The translations under genes and the position numbers were made by a program. Of a DNA stretch of 64,000 bases, positions 53,708 to 63,204 are shown in pieces. Every line of letters begins with the position of its first letter. The first letter of the stretch is position 1. A model generated the notes under the pieces. The model saw only the letters and a list, made by a program, of their open reading frames with translations, searched no databases and had not been told where the DNA came from. Origin of the DNA: Nitrospira sp. (GTDB lineage: Bacteria > Nitrospirota > Nitrospiria > Nitrospirales > Nitrospiraceae). The stretch spans positions 1-64,000 of the forward strand of contig JAEURX010000018.1 in the NCBI GenBank assembly GCA_016788885.1. Reading direction: 5' to 3'.

Positions 53708-54058
53708 TCATCTGGCTGCTGGCAAACAGGTTGCGGCCAGCGCGTCTTGTTCTGAGTGATAGACCGGCAGCATCTGATGCAGATTCGCCAACGTGATGAT
53801 CTCTTTTACATAACTTTGAGGGTTCAACAGTCCGATCATTCCAGGTGTGCCGCTCAGGCTTTGAGCCACGAGCGCCAGGGTCCCGAGTGCCGAACTGTCC
53901 AGGAAGCGAACGGCATGCATGTTAAGAATGAGGTGGCGACACCCGGCTGCTTTTACGCGATCGACCGCACTCTTGAACGTCGCGCGGTTTGCGTACGTCA
54001 GCTCGCCGACGAGGTCGAGAATGACGGCATTCCCGACACGTCGCTCAGTAATCTGCAT
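53708..54058 (-). CDS. STAS-domain anti-sigma factor antagonist (1)
   Basis: A 116-residue SpoIIAA-like protein from the ATG at 54058 (AAGGAG upstream). The core strand and phosphorylatable serine region read AVRFLDSSALGTLAL. These proteins switch partners depending on Ser phosphorylation by an RsbW-type kinase and removal by an RsbU-type phosphatase. Both enzymes are encoded just downstream. It is similar to the adjacent STAS gene but clearly diverged. Confidence 0.88.
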   Translation of the reverse strand: MQITERRVGNAVILDLVGELTYANRATFKSAVDRVKAAGCRHLILNMHAVRFLDSSALGTLALVAQSLSGTPGMIGLLNPQSYVKEIITLANLHQMLPVYHSEQDALAATCLPAAR

Positions 54059-54089
54059 GCCCGGCTCCTTCCATGCCAACGGAACAGGC

Positions 54090-54428
54090 TCAGGCGCTCT
54101 TTTGGGCCATCGAAGGGACGTCCGAATCGAGCAATGGAATCGTTTTATGCAGGTTGGCCAACTCGATAATCTGTCGTACCGTCGGTTGGGGATAGGCCAG
54201 TGATAAGGTCCGCTTTTCGCCCTGCACCTGTCGGTGGGAAATCATCAGGAGCCCTAATGCCGCGCTGTCGAGGAACGCCACTTGAGACAAATCGATCACA
54301 ATGTGTTCGATGCCGTCAACGCTGACCGCTTTCAGCATTTCCTGAAACGGTTTGCGCTGGGTATACGTAAAGTTGCCTTCCAGCTTCAAGGTCACCTTAC
54401 GGTTATTGACTTCTTTCGTAATTTTCAT
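54090..54428 (-). CDS. STAS-domain anti-sigma factor antagonist (2)
   Basis: A 112-residue STAS protein: KLEGNFTYTQRKPFQEML, then VIDLSQVAFLDSAALGLLMI, with the conserved Ser after Asp. The last strand/helix (TVRQIIELANLHKTIPLL) matches the TLANLH segment of its neighbour, suggesting duplication. It lies 30 bp after cheB, so chemotaxis and partner-switch genes are likely one transcript. Confidence 0.88.
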   Translation of the reverse strand: MKITKEVNNRKVTLKLEGNFTYTQRKPFQEMLKAVSVDGIEHIVIDLSQVAFLDSAALGLLMISHRQVQGEKRTLSLAYPQPTVRQIIELANLHKTIPLLDSDVPSMAQKSA

Positions 54429-54457
54429 CTCGACTCCTCTGTGGCAAAGGTGAACAA

Positions 54458-55507
54458 TCAGACACGGGTGACATGAGTCAGCACGGTTGCGGCGATTGCG
54501 TCGAGCGGGCGAACGACTTCGACCGCGCCGAGCTTGATGGCTTCTTTGGGCATTCCGAAGACGACGCAGGAGGCCTCGTCCTGGGCGATGGTATAGGCTC
54601 CGGCCTCCTTCATCTTGAGCAAGCCCTTGGCCCCGTCGCCGCCCATTCCGGTCAGGATCACGCCCACGGCATTGCCTCCCGCGTATTGCGCGACAGAGTC
54701 GAACAACACATCTACGGACGGGCGATGGCGGTTGACCGGTTCGTTCTGATCCAGCCGAACTGAGTAGCGGGCGCCGCTGCGTACGAGCGTCATATGGTAG
54801 TTGCCCGGAGCCACCAGGGCATGGCCGGGTAGCACACTATCCCCATCTTCGGCTTCTTTGACCGAGATGCGGCTGAGTTGATTGAGGCGGTCGGCCCAGG
54901 TTTTTGTGAACCGTTCGGGCATGTGTTGCGTGACCAAAATCGGCGGAGTATTCGGCGGCAATACTTGCAATACCTCCTTCACGGCCTCGGTTCCTCCGGT
55001 TGACGCCCCGATGGCGATGATCATGTCGGTGGTCTTGATCATTGCCGAACTCAACGAAGCCGGACGAGCCGAACCCTGTGCGCCGGCTGCCGGTGCACGA
55101 CGCAGCGAAGCTGTGGCGGCGCCCTTCACCTTGGCGATCAAGTCGGCCGCGATCTCATCCATTCCCTGACGCAGATCGATCTTGGGTTTGGTGATAAAGT
55201 CTACCGCGCCGAGTTCCATGGCCCGGAGAGTCGTCTCACAGCCGGTCTCCGTGAGTGAACTGACCATGATCACCGGCGTGGGACGTCCACGCATGAGCTT
55301 TTCCAGAAAGGTCAAGCCGTCCATCTTCGGCATTTCCACGTCCAAGGTCAGCACATCGGGATTGAGCGCCTTGATCTTCTCTCTGGCGACATAGGGATCC
55401 GGTGCGCTGCCAATCACCTCAATGTCAGGATCCTTTGACAGTAATTCAGCCAGCACCTGTCTCATCAGTGCCGAATCGTCGATCGTGAGTACTCGAATTT
55501 TAGCCAT
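54458..55507 (-). CDS. cheB: Chemotaxis response regulator methylesterase CheB
   Basis: A 349-residue enzyme: receiver (1-125) with Asp56 in [12 protein letters not shown] and Lys in ITKPKID, an Ala/Gly/Arg-rich linker, and the methylesterase domain (160-349) with catalytic Ser169 (GASTGG), His195 (TQHMP) and Asp291 (GMGGDG). It removes methyl groups from chemoreceptor glutamates and deamidates glutamines. It is part of the cheR-cheD-cheB run and acts with CheR as the adaptation pair. Confidence 0.96.
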   Translation of the reverse strand: MAKIRVLTIDDSALMRQVLAELLSKDPDIEVIGSAPDPYVAREKIKALNPDVLTLDVEMPKMDGLTFLEKLMRGRPTPVIMVSSLTETGCETTLRAMELGAVDFITKPKIDLRQGMDEIAADLIAKVKGAATASLRRAPAAGAQGSARPASLSSAMIKTTDMIIAIGASTGGTEAVKEVLQVLPPNTPPILVTQHMPERFTKTWADRLNQLSRISVKEAEDGDSVLPGHALVAPGNYHMTLVRSGARYSVRLDQNEPVNRHRPSVDVLFDSVAQYAGGNAVGVILTGMGGDGAKGLLKMKEAGAYTIAQDEASCVVFGMPKEAIKLGAVEVVRPLDAIAATVLTHVTRV

Positions 55508-55569
55508 TGCAAACCATCTCCAGTTTCTGTGGCATGCCCATAGGCACTGCCACCACGCGGTGTCTGCGC

Positions 55570-56187
55570 TTAGAAGAGCGTGATATCGCTTTGCTGTGTC
55601 GTCGGCTCTTCTTCGATCCGATGTTGATAGGCTGTTTCCCGCTCGTAAATCGTGCGGTTTTTGACGCGCTCGATCTTTTTCATCAGGACGCGGCCCGAAT
55701 CGGTAAAGTAGTACACCTTCCGCGGAAACACGTCTCCGAGATCACTCTTGGCGACGCTGTAGCCTTCCGTTTTCAAAAATTGTAGGACCCACTCGGTATT
55801 GCGGGCGCCGACATCGATATTGCCTTCGTAAATTCTTCCGGCGCCGAACAGCTTGATCTCGAGCCGATGTTTCACTCCGCCTCGTTTCAGGATTTCATTG
55901 ATCAGTTGCTCCATCGCGAATGACCCATAGCGGGTCGACTCCCCACCCCAGGAGTCTCCGGATTGGTGTTCCTTCGGAGCCGGGAGCATGAAATGATTCA
56001 TGCCGCCAACCCCGACGATCGGATCGCGAATACAGGCGGAGATGCAGGAACCGAGCACGGTGTACACCACCATCGGTTCACGACTCACGAAAAATTCCCC
56101 TGGAAGAATGCAGGCGATTTCGTACGGGAAGCGACGATCGTGCATTCGGCGGATGTGGGAAAACGTCTCAGTATCAATAGCAGGCAT
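55570..56187 (-). CDS. cheD: Chemoreceptor glutamine deamidase CheD
   Basis: A 205-residue enzyme from the ATG at 56187. The catalytic Cys48 lies in VLGSCISAC and His65 in [17 protein letters not shown] and NTEWVLQFL are also typical. It deamidates receptor Gln and, in other bacteria, interacts with CheC. A roughly 20-residue tail after the domain ends SDITLF, very similar to the NVTLF ending of the MCP-like protein at 63205, which may be a shared docking peptide. It lies 5 bp after cheR. Confidence 0.92.
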   Translation of the reverse strand: MPAIDTETFSHIRRMHDRRFPYEIACILPGEFFVSREPMVVYTVLGSCISACIRDPIVGVGGMNHFMLPAPKEHQSGDSWGGESTRYGSFAMEQLINEILKRGGVKHRLEIKLFGAGRIYEGNIDVGARNTEWVLQFLKTEGYSVAKSDLGDVFPRKVYYFTDSGRVLMKKIERVKNRTIYERETAYQHRIEEEPTTQQSDITLF

Positions 56188-56192
56188 GTCGA

Positions 56193-57011
56193 TCAGGCTT
56201 CTTTCCAGTAAATGGTCGGTGCGATCGCTTTGAAGGGGTGGGTGACCCATTGCAGACTTTCCGAGTGCCCGATGAACAGATATCCACCAGGCTTAAGGTG
56301 CTGATAAAACTTGTTCACCAGCCGTTCCTGTGTCGGGCGATCGAAGTAGATCATCACGTTTCGACAGAAAATCAGATCCAGTGGCGCCTTGATGGGGAAG
56401 CGGTCGTCCATCAGATTCAAACGTCGAAATGTAATGATCGAAGAAAGATGCGGCTTCACCTTGACGAGCCCGGCACTGTCTCCGCGGCCGTGGAGGAAAT
56501 GCCGTTTGATGATCTCCGGTGGAACCTCCCGTACTCGCTCTTCCGCATAGAGTCCCTTGGCGGCATGTGCCAATACACGAGTCGAAATATCCGACGCGAG
56601 AACCTGAAAGTTCCATTGCTCCGGCGCGCGAACACTCTCATACAGCGTCATCGCGATCGTGTAGGGTTCTTCTCCGGTTGAACAGGCGGACGACCAGATG
56701 CGGATCTGCTTGTCCTTCTCGAGGGAAGGCAAAATACGTTCGCGCAGGAAGTCGAAATGTTTGGGTTCACGGAAAAAGTCGGTTTTGTTCGTCGAGAGGA
56801 GATCCAGCATGCGGGTGAATTCCTCGCCGCTGTCGTCCTGCGTCACATAGTCATAGTAGGAGGCGAAGCCGTCCAGTTGGAGATGACGAAGCCTTTTCGT
56901 GAGACGCGAGACCACCAACGATTGCTTGCTGTCTCCCAGCGAAATGCCGCTTTCGTCGTACAGCAATGTCCGGATCTTTTCGTATTCCTGCTTCGAGATT
57001 GCGTATTCCAT
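56193..57011 (-). CDS. cheR: Chemoreceptor methyltransferase CheR
   Basis: A 272-residue enzyme from the ATG at 57011. The N-terminal helical domain (1-75) is followed by the SAM-binding domain with WSSACSTGEEPYTIAM, an ASDIST segment, FCRNVMIYFD and the final GHSESL motif. It methylates receptor glutamates. It starts 4 bp after the DUF420-like gene. Confidence 0.95.
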   Translation of the reverse strand: MEYAISKQEYEKIRTLLYDESGISLGDSKQSLVVSRLTKRLRHLQLDGFASYYDYVTQDDSGEEFTRMLDLLSTNKTDFFREPKHFDFLRERILPSLEKDKQIRIWSSACSTGEEPYTIAMTLYESVRAPEQWNFQVLASDISTRVLAHAAKGLYAEERVREVPPEIIKRHFLHGRGDSAGLVKVKPHLSSIITFRRLNLMDDRFPIKAPLDLIFCRNVMIYFDRPTQERLVNKFYQHLKPGGYLFIGHSESLQWVTHPFKAIAPTIYWKEA

Positions 57012-57015
57012 CGTG

Positions 57016-57477
57016 TCAGCTCCGATACCAAACGAACAATAGCATGTACACCAAATAGGCCGTGAGCATCGTACCGCTGAACGTCCAGACAAGGGCGTTC
57101 CCCATGCGTCGATGTGTCGTCATGCCGGCGACCATTGCGCCCACGCTTCCGAACCGAAGGCGATGGAGGCCCATGTAGAGATTGTACGCGCCCAATACAA
57201 TCGTCGAGACCGCCAAGAGCATATGCGTAACGAAGATGGGGACGTAGAGTGACCAATAGTCGGTCTCAGGGCCTTGGAACGACTCTCGTCCGAAGAGCGC
57301 TTGTTTGAGTACGTAGGCGACCAGCCAGATGCCGACGATGGTGCATCCGACGATCATGCGATGGGAATGGTGCGAGACATCGTGGGATTTTGCGGCACGG
57401 ACGCCGGCCAACACGACGAGATACGCCACGGTCAAACTCGTGAGGACGAGATACCAGAGGATGGTTTTGAGGTCCAT
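57016..57477 (-). CDS. DUF420-like four-helix membrane protein
   Basis: A 153-residue protein with four membrane helices and conserved-type His residues (SHHSHRMIVG, FVTHMLLAV, HRRMGNA). The layout matches DUF420 proteins, often found with cytochrome oxidase assembly genes. AAGGA lies 6 bases upstream of the ATG. Its place directly before cheR and after an oxygen-type globin receptor gene is unusual and might link it to respiration or redox sensing. Confidence 0.7.
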   Translation of the reverse strand: MDLKTILWYLVLTSLTVAYLVVLAGVRAAKSHDVSHHSHRMIVGCTIVGIWLVAYVLKQALFGRESFQGPETDYWSLYVPIFVTHMLLAVSTIVLGAYNLYMGLHRLRFGSVGAMVAGMTTHRRMGNALVWTFSGTMLTAYLVYMLLFVWYRS

Positions 57478-57632
57478 GATTCGTCCTTGGCTAGTGGTGA
57501 AATCCGCCGGAGCTGTCGAGTTAGATCCGGCATACAGACACCTGCACCTTCCTTTATCGGTTGGCTGGACCTAGTTCTTGAGGGGGATCATGATACACAT
57601 GTGGGCAGGAATTGAGGAAAGCAGAGAAACGC

Positions 57633-57672
57633 GAGTCCCGAGGGTGGGCAAGTATTGCCCACCCTCGGGCTC
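57633..57672 (-). terminator. Strong stem-loop after the globin chemoreceptor gene
   Basis: CCCGAGGGTGGGCA (57637-57650) and TGCCCACCCTCGGG (57656-57669) form a perfect 14-bp stem with a 5-base loop. Three more pairs (GAG/CTC) follow past one bulged base. It lies 6 bp beyond the receptor stop codon on the minus strand. The following bases (ACTCGCGTTTCTC) lack a clean T-run, so termination may be partial. Confidence 0.6.
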
Positions 57673-57678
57673 AAGATG

Positions 57679-59991
57679 CTAGAACTCTTCGAAATCGTCA
57701 TCCTTCTTGTGGCGATCATGACCGTTTCCGGCTGCCACACCCACCGGCTTGGCATCTGCCGACTTTGATGAGAAGCTTGGCTTTTTCAGGACCGGCTTCG
57801 CGGCGGTGATACCAGGCTTGGTTGTAGTCTTGGCCGCCGGAGCGGCATTGCGTGCGGACGTATGCCCTCCGGACGAGTTGACCACGAACACGTCCATCTG
57901 GCTCATCAATTCCTTGGCCTGATCCTTCATCGACTGACTGGCCGATGTCGTTTCTTCCACCAAGGCGGCGTTCTGTTGGGTCGTTTCGTCCATTTGCATG
58001 ATGGCCTTATTGACCTGATCGATGCCCTGGGCTTGTTCCTGAGACGCTGCCGTGATTTCAGCGATGATGTCGGTCACGCGCTTGACCGAGCTGACGATCT
58101 CTTCCAGCGTTTTCCCGGATTGGTTGACCAACTCGCTGCCGTCGCTGACGCGCTGGATCGACTCGTTGATCAATCCCTTGATCTCTTTCGCGGCCGTCGC
58201 GGACCGCTGAGCCAGATTGCGCACTTCTGCGGCGACGACTGCGAAGCCTCGACCATGTTCCCCTGCCCGAGCCGCTTCCACCGCGGCATTCAAGGCCAGC
58301 AGGTTGGTCTGGAACGCGATCTCGTCGATCACGGTGATGATGTCCGCGATCTTCTTGCTGCTCTTGTTGATCTCGCCCATCGCTTCAACCGCACGGACGG
58401 TGACGGAACCGCCCTTATCGGCGATATCCCGTGCCGCGATGGCCAACTGGTTGGCCTGCTTGGCATTATCAGCATTTTGCTTCACGGTCGAGGTCATCTC
58501 TTCCATGGAGGCCGAGGTCTCCTCCAGCGCACTCGCCTGTTCCGAGGTGCGTTGAGAGAGGTCTTCGTTGCCTTTGGTGATTTGTTCCGCCCCTGAGGAC
58601 ACTGCCTGGACGGCTTCCCGTACGGTCGTGATGGTTTGGGTCAGGTTTTGAACGACCGCGTTGATGCTGGTTTTCACTTTATCCAGATCACCGCGATAGG
58701 TCTCAGTCATTTCCAACGTCAGATCGTTGCTTGCCAATCGTCCCAACACCGCTTGCGCTTCCGCTACCAGCTTCTCCATATCGATCTGCGACTGCTTCTG
58801 CGCGGTGATGTCGGTGGCAAACTTGACCACCTTATATGGCTTCCCGCTCGCATCGAAGATGGGGTTGTAGGAGGCCTGGATCCAAATCTCCCTGCCGCCC
58901 TTGGCGATGCGCTTGTAGACGCCGGTATCAAACTCGCCGCGATTCAGTTTCGCCCAAAATGCCTGGTACTCCAGGCTGTTGGCGAAGGCTGGATCGGCAA
59001 ACATCCGGTGATGTTTCCCCTTGATTTCATCCAGGCTGTAGCCCAAGCAGGCCAGGAAGTTGTCGTTGGCGGTAACGACGGTGCCGTCCAGGTTGAATTC
59101 GATCACCGCCTGCGACTTGCTCATGGCGAGAGCCTGCTGCTCCATCTTGCGTTTCTCGGTGACATCCGCCCACTCCAAGGCATTGCCGAGATACTCGCCG
59201 GTCTGGCTCATTACCGCGGTGACCAGCAGGCTGAGGGTCAACGGGCCGATCTGAATATCCGCCTTGTGCGGCATGTTCCCGGGATCGGCCAAGATTCTGC
59301 GCTGCTTGCTGGGATCGAGATGGAACTCATCGATACAGGTTCCCACCACCGTATTGATGTTGAACTTGGGCAATACTTTCTTGATTTCCGATTCGAGGGC
59401 CGCAAGGGTCCTCTTCGCGGTGGAGTTGGCATAGGTGATGACCAGATTGCGGTCACAGAGCAAAATGTTGTTCTGCGATTGCTCGAGCGCACCCAGATAA
59501 AACCCACTCATATCAGTCTGCGCTGGCGTTTTCTTTGTTTTCGCCGTAGCCTTACTCATCGTCTTCTCTCCTTGTGTGTGGTGTGCGCGTTTTGCGCCCG
59601 CAAGCATAATGGTCTTAATGGCGGTGTAGGCGTCGGTCCAGGCCTGCTTGACTTCGGGTGTCCAGGCCTCGCCGGCGAATTCGCCTAACACGGCCAACAA
59701 GTTCTCTCCGACCGCGTCGTAGTGCGCGGGCTTGGCGCCGTATCCGACATGTCTGGCCCCCATGTCCTGCAGCACCGGTGTGAGCTTCTCAGGACGGCGA
59801 ATGTTCTGGATAACCAACACCAGGGAGGCCAACAGCTTTTTCTTCTGTTCCGGGATGGAGGCATTCTTGAACAACGGCTTCACGGCGGGATACTTCTCGA
59901 ACAGCCGTTCGTAGAAGCGGGTGACCAACGCGTCGCCCTGGGGTGCCACAAGTTTAAAGCTCGATTCCAACAATTCAACGTTTAATCCCAT
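57679..59991 (-). CDS. Soluble globin-PAS-PAS chemoreceptor
   Basis: A 770-residue receptor with no membrane helix. Residues 1-130 are a flavohaemoglobin/VHb-type globin: [16 protein letters not shown] (B-C region), proximal His81 in GARHVGYG, and the [20 protein letters not shown] region. Two PAS domains follow (about 160-280 and 285-405), then a HAMP-like linker and a long MCP signalling domain (about 470-700) with the [22 protein letters not shown] hairpin tip split by the usual [11 protein letters not shown]. Oxygen or NO is the likely ligand. The tail ends DFEEF, which fits the x-aromatic-x-x-aromatic pentapeptide that tethers CheR/CheB. An internal ATG at 59559 has an ideal ribosome site. 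Confidence 0.9.
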   Translation of the reverse strand: MGLNVELLESSFKLVAPQGDALVTRFYERLFEKYPAVKPLFKNASIPEQKKKLLASLVLVIQNIRRPEKLTPVLQDMGARHVGYGAKPAHYDAVGENLLAVLGEFAGEAWTPEVKQAWTDAYTAIKTIMLAGAKRAHHTQGEKTMSKATAKTKKTPAQTDMSGFYLGALEQSQNNILLCDRNLVITYANSTAKRTLAALESEIKKVLPKFNINTVVGTCIDEFHLDPSKQRRILADPGNMPHKADIQIGPLTLSLLVTAVMSQTGEYLGNALEWADVTEKRKMEQQALAMSKSQAVIEFNLDGTVVTANDNFLACLGYSLDEIKGKHHRMFADPAFANSLEYQAFWAKLNRGEFDTGVYKRIAKGGREIWIQASYNPIFDASGKPYKVVKFATDITAQKQSQIDMEKLVAEAQAVLGRLASNDLTLEMTETYRGDLDKVKTSINAVVQNLTQTITTVREAVQAVSSGAEQITKGNEDLSQRTSEQASALEETSASMEEMTSTVKQNADNAKQANQLAIAARDIADKGGSVTVRAVEAMGEINKSSKKIADIITVIDEIAFQTNLLALNAAVEAARAGEHGRGFAVVAAEVRNLAQRSATAAKEIKGLINESIQRVSDGSELVNQSGKTLEEIVSSVKRVTDIIAEITAASQEQAQGIDQVNKAIMQMDETTQQNAALVEETTSASQSMKDQAKELMSQMDVFVVNSSGGHTSARNAAPAAKTTTKPGITAAKPVLKKPSFSSKSADAKPVGVAAGNGHDRHKKDDDFEEF
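59559..59573 (-). promoter_or_regulatory. Internal ribosome site for a globin-less receptor
   Basis: Inside the receptor gene, AAGGAG (59573-59568) precedes an in-frame ATG (59559-59557, residue 145) by 8 bases. This is as good as any authentic start in the operon. Translation here would yield a 626-residue PAS-PAS-MCP protein beginning [10 protein letters not shown], without the globin. Confidence 0.6.
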
Positions 59992-60016
59992 GTCGTAGTC
60001 TCCTCGGGTGCGATGG

Positions 60017-60526
60017 TTAAGCAGCGATCTTCTCGGTTTCCGTCATATCTCCGTCGGTCAAGAGGCGATCCATATCCAGCAACGCGACCAGTTTGTCTCC
60101 GGCCTTGCCGATGCCATTGAGAAAACTGACATCAACCTGGGCGCCGAACTGCGGGGCCGGCTGAATATCTTTCTTATCGATATCGAGCACGTCGGAGACC
60201 GCATCCACGACGAGGCCCATGATTTTCTCTTTGACGACCACGACGACGATCACGGTGAACATCGTGTATTCGATCGTCGGCATTCCGAACTTCGTACGGA
60301 GCTCGACAATCGGGACGATGGTGCCACGCAGATTCAACACGCCCTTAATGTGAGCTGGGGTGTTGGGGATGCGGGTGACTGCCGTATACCCCTTGATTTC
60401 CTGCACCCGGAGAATGTCTACGCCGTAGAGTTCTTCTCCGAGCTGGAATGTCAGAAATTGGCTGCCGTCAGTGGTGATGCCCATTTGATGATTCAACTCT
60501 TTGTTTGTGGACTCCTGTTCAGCCAT
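60017..60526 (-). CDS. cheW: Chemotaxis coupling protein CheW
   Basis: A 169-residue protein with the CheW SH3-like fold: [38 protein letters not shown] and [13 protein letters not shown] are standard. It bridges the receptors to CheA. The start has GGGAGGAG just upstream. It lies between cheA and the globin receptor gene. Confidence 0.95.
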   Translation of the reverse strand: MAEQESTNKELNHQMGITTDGSQFLTFQLGEELYGVDILRVQEIKGYTAVTRIPNTPAHIKGVLNLRGTIVPIVELRTKFGMPTIEYTMFTVIVVVVVKEKIMGLVVDAVSDVLDIDKKDIQPAPQFGAQVDVSFLNGIGKAGDKLVALLDMDRLLTDGDMTETEKIAA

Positions 60527-60583
60527 CGTCTCCTCCCAGCCTTTCCGTGAAATCGCCGCCTCAATCGTTTGAGAATGTGTGGT

Positions 60584-62704
60584 TTACGCCGCCTTGGCCG
60601 TACCCTTTCGAGAAATATTGAGCAACCCGCGGACATCCAGAATGAACCCGACCGTGCCGTCGCCCAGAATGGTGGCCCCGGCGACGCCTTCGATCTTTCG
60701 AAAGTTTTGCTCCATGCTCTTGATCACTACTTGCTGCTGTCCGAGAATCTCGTCGACCATCACGGCGACGCGTTCGCCCTCCGTTTCCAGAATCAACAGA
60801 ATCGCCTTGGTAGGATCTGAGAGCTCTGGTTCTAACCGGAAGACTTCGTAGAGTCGCATGAGCGGCAGATAGGTGCCGCGCACGTTCACCAGCTCCCCTT
60901 TGCCGACGAGCGTCTTGATCATCTCACGCTTGGGCTGGATCGATTCGAGTATCGACAGCAACGGAACGATGTACGTGTCCTTGCCGACTCGAACCGTCAT
61001 GCCTTCGATAATCGCTAGTGTCAGCGGAAGCTTGAGTGTAAAGGTGGTGCCCTTGCCGGCCATGGTTTTAATGCTGACCGTGCCGCCGAGCCCCTCGATG
61101 TTACGTTTCACCACATCCATTCCGACCCCGCGGCCGGATACGTCCGTGACTTTTTCTGCGGTCGAGAATCCAGGTTTGAAAATGAGCATCCAGATCTGCT
61201 CATCCGACAGCTTGTCGGATTCTGCGATCAGTCCTTGTTTGATGCCTTTGGCCAGAATCTTGTCTCGATTGAGACCTCGCCCATCGTCCTCCACGGTGAT
61301 GCAGATATTGCCGCCCTCGTGGAAGGCATTAAGGCGAATGATGCCCTGCTCAGGTTTGCCGGCCGCGATGCGTTCGGTCGGTGGTTCGAGACCATGATCC
61401 GCGGAGTTGCGCACGAGGTGCGTCAATGGATCGCCGATGGACTCGATCACGGTCTTATCCAGCTCGGTTTCCTCGCCGGACAGAATCAAATGAATCTTCT
61501 TACCGGCTTTACCGGAGAGATCGCGGACAAGACGCGGGAAGCGGCTAAAGGCATTTCCGATCGGAACCATACGAATGCCCATCACACGTTCTTGAATCTC
61601 GCGCGTGTTACGCTCGAGCTGCGCCACGCGTTCCAGCAGGACGGGCAGCTGGCTCATCTCGAATCGGGAACCCAGATCACTGAGCATGGACTGCGTAATG
61701 ACGAGTTCGCCCACCAGATTGATCAACCGATCAATCTTGACGGTGTCTACACGGATCGACGGAGTCTCCGCCTTCTTCGTCGGCGGAGTGCCTTCCGATT
61801 GAAGTTTCAGCGCGTCGGAGATTTGTTTCGGCGTGGCAATATGTTGTTCGATCAGGATTTCGCCGACTCGCTTCTGTTGAGACAGGGCTTGATTGAGTTC
61901 CGTTTGTGACACCACGCCGGTTTCGACGAGGATTTCACCCAAGGGCTTGACTCCATCCGACGGAAGGGATGGTGTCGGTGCCACCTGGCGATCGACAATC
62001 GTCAAGGTACTGTCTTCCCGAACAAAATCAAACACGGCCTCGATGACTTTGAGATCTTTGGCCGTATCCAGTTCGATCGTCCAGCCCAAGTAGCATTGTT
62101 CGGGATCGAGATCTTTGAAGGCCGGCAATCGGCTGGCGTCGAGTGTCACGCTGGTCACGGAACCGAGCTCTCCCAGTTCTTTGATGAACTGAGTGGGGTC
62201 GAGCCCACGCTGAAACAGGTAACGCGGGGGAACCCATGTGAGTGTAAAGTGGTGGTCGCCCTTGGTGTGTGATGGATTCAGTGCGGCTGGGGCAGCCTCC
62301 TGCTTTACTGCAGACGCTCCGCTCTGACAGGCTTCGAGACGGGCCCCCAGGCCGGACACCACTGCATCGTTCGGCGCCTCGCCGGATTTGGCGCAATCGA
62401 TCAGCGTCTTGAGGCAATCAAGTGATTGCAGCAACAGATCGGTGACTTCCACGGTCACGACCATCTGGCTGCTGCGGAGTTGATCCAGAACCGACTCCAT
62501 TTTGTGCGTAAACTGGGAGACGGCTGTGAAGCCGAACATGCCGCTGTTGCCCTTGATGGAATGCGCACCGCGGAAGATTCGGTTGAGAAGGTCGATGTCC
62601 CCCGGACGTTGTTCGAGCTGGAGCAATCCCTCCTCGATGGTCGTCAGGTGTTCCTGCGATTCCTCAAAGAAGGCATCTTTAAAATGGGAAAGGTCAGTGC
62701 TCAT
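60584..62704 (-). CDS. cheA: Chemotaxis histidine kinase CheA with MshEN-like insert
   Basis: A 706-residue kinase. Hpt/P1 has His48 in RGAHSIKG. A non-standard region (150-240) follows, then two repeats (254-302) reading LGEILVETGVV and VGEILIEQHIA with QALSQQ/DALKLQ. This is the pattern of GspE/MshE N-terminal domains, placed where P2 is expected. Then come P3 dimerisation (about 320-380), the P4 ATPase with RNSADHGLEPP, DDGRGLNRDKI and GRGVGMDVV, and the P5 CheW-like domain to the end. It phosphorylates CheY and CheB. Confidence 0.95.
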   Translation of the reverse strand: MSTDLSHFKDAFFEESQEHLTTIEEGLLQLEQRPGDIDLLNRIFRGAHSIKGNSGMFGFTAVSQFTHKMESVLDQLRSSQMVVTVEVTDLLLQSLDCLKTLIDCAKSGEAPNDAVVSGLGARLEACQSGASAVKQEAAPAALNPSHTKGDHHFTLTWVPPRYLFQRGLDPTQFIKELGELGSVTSVTLDASRLPAFKDLDPEQCYLGWTIELDTAKDLKVIEAVFDFVREDSTLTIVDRQVAPTPSLPSDGVKPLGEILVETGVVSQTELNQALSQQKRVGEILIEQHIATPKQISDALKLQSEGTPPTKKAETPSIRVDTVKIDRLINLVGELVITQSMLSDLGSRFEMSQLPVLLERVAQLERNTREIQERVMGIRMVPIGNAFSRFPRLVRDLSGKAGKKIHLILSGEETELDKTVIESIGDPLTHLVRNSADHGLEPPTERIAAGKPEQGIIRLNAFHEGGNICITVEDDGRGLNRDKILAKGIKQGLIAESDKLSDEQIWMLIFKPGFSTAEKVTDVSGRGVGMDVVKRNIEGLGGTVSIKTMAGKGTTFTLKLPLTLAIIEGMTVRVGKDTYIVPLLSILESIQPKREMIKTLVGKGELVNVRGTYLPLMRLYEVFRLEPELSDPTKAILLILETEGERVAVMVDEILGQQQVVIKSMEQNFRKIEGVAGATILGDGTVGFILDVRGLLNISRKGTAKAA

Positions 62705-62795
62705 GGTCTCTCCGCGTCGGTCTTCGTGCGTCGCGCGTCAGTCGATGTTTGCGTGTCGTTGCATCAATGTCACGATTCGCCTCGACGATGTCCGC

Positions 62796-63167
62796 TCAGC
62801 CGGGTAACACTTTCTTGATCACCGCCATCATCTGCTCGGGGTTGAACGGCTTCACGATCCAGCCCGTGGCGCCAGCCGCCTGCCCTGCTTTCTTTTTGTC
62901 ATCGGAGGCTTCCGTGGTCAGCATGAGGATCGGTGTGAACTTCAGAGCCGGCATTTTCCGAATTTCCTTGATTAGCGAAATGCCGTCCATTTCAGGCATG
63001 TTCAAGTCAGTGACGACAAGATCCGGCTTCGTGCCGCCATTGACTTTGCCGACGGCCTCCTTGCCGTTGCCGGCCTCCACAACCTGGTAGCCGGCGCTAC
63101 TCAGTGTAAAAGCCACCATCTGTCGCATCGTGGGGGAATCGTCGACAACCAAGACTGTTTTCGGCAT
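62796..63167 (-). CDS. cheY: Chemotaxis response regulator CheY
   Basis: A 123-residue single-domain receiver with all key residues: Asp9/Asp10 (VVDDS), Asp54 (VVTDLNMPEMDG), Thr84 (LMLTTE) and Lys106 (IVKPFNP). Phospho-CheY is the motor or output signal. It lies 91 bp upstream of cheA and about 37 bp downstream of the MCP/CheZ-like gene, whose motif could make it the CheY phosphatase. Confidence 0.94.
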   Translation of the reverse strand: MPKTVLVVDDSPTMRQMVAFTLSSAGYQVVEAGNGKEAVGKVNGGTKPDLVVTDLNMPEMDGISLIKEIRKMPALKFTPILMLTTEASDDKKKAGQAAGATGWIVKPFNPEQMMAVIKKVLPG

Positions 63168-63204
63168 GACGCACTCCTTAATTACTCTGATGATCCGGCG
63201 TTAC

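Noticed and set aside
58636-59688. A 350-codon open frame on the plus strand
   Set aside because: It is antisense to the globin chemoreceptor, has no ribosome site and its protein has no family features; a shadow of high-GC coding.
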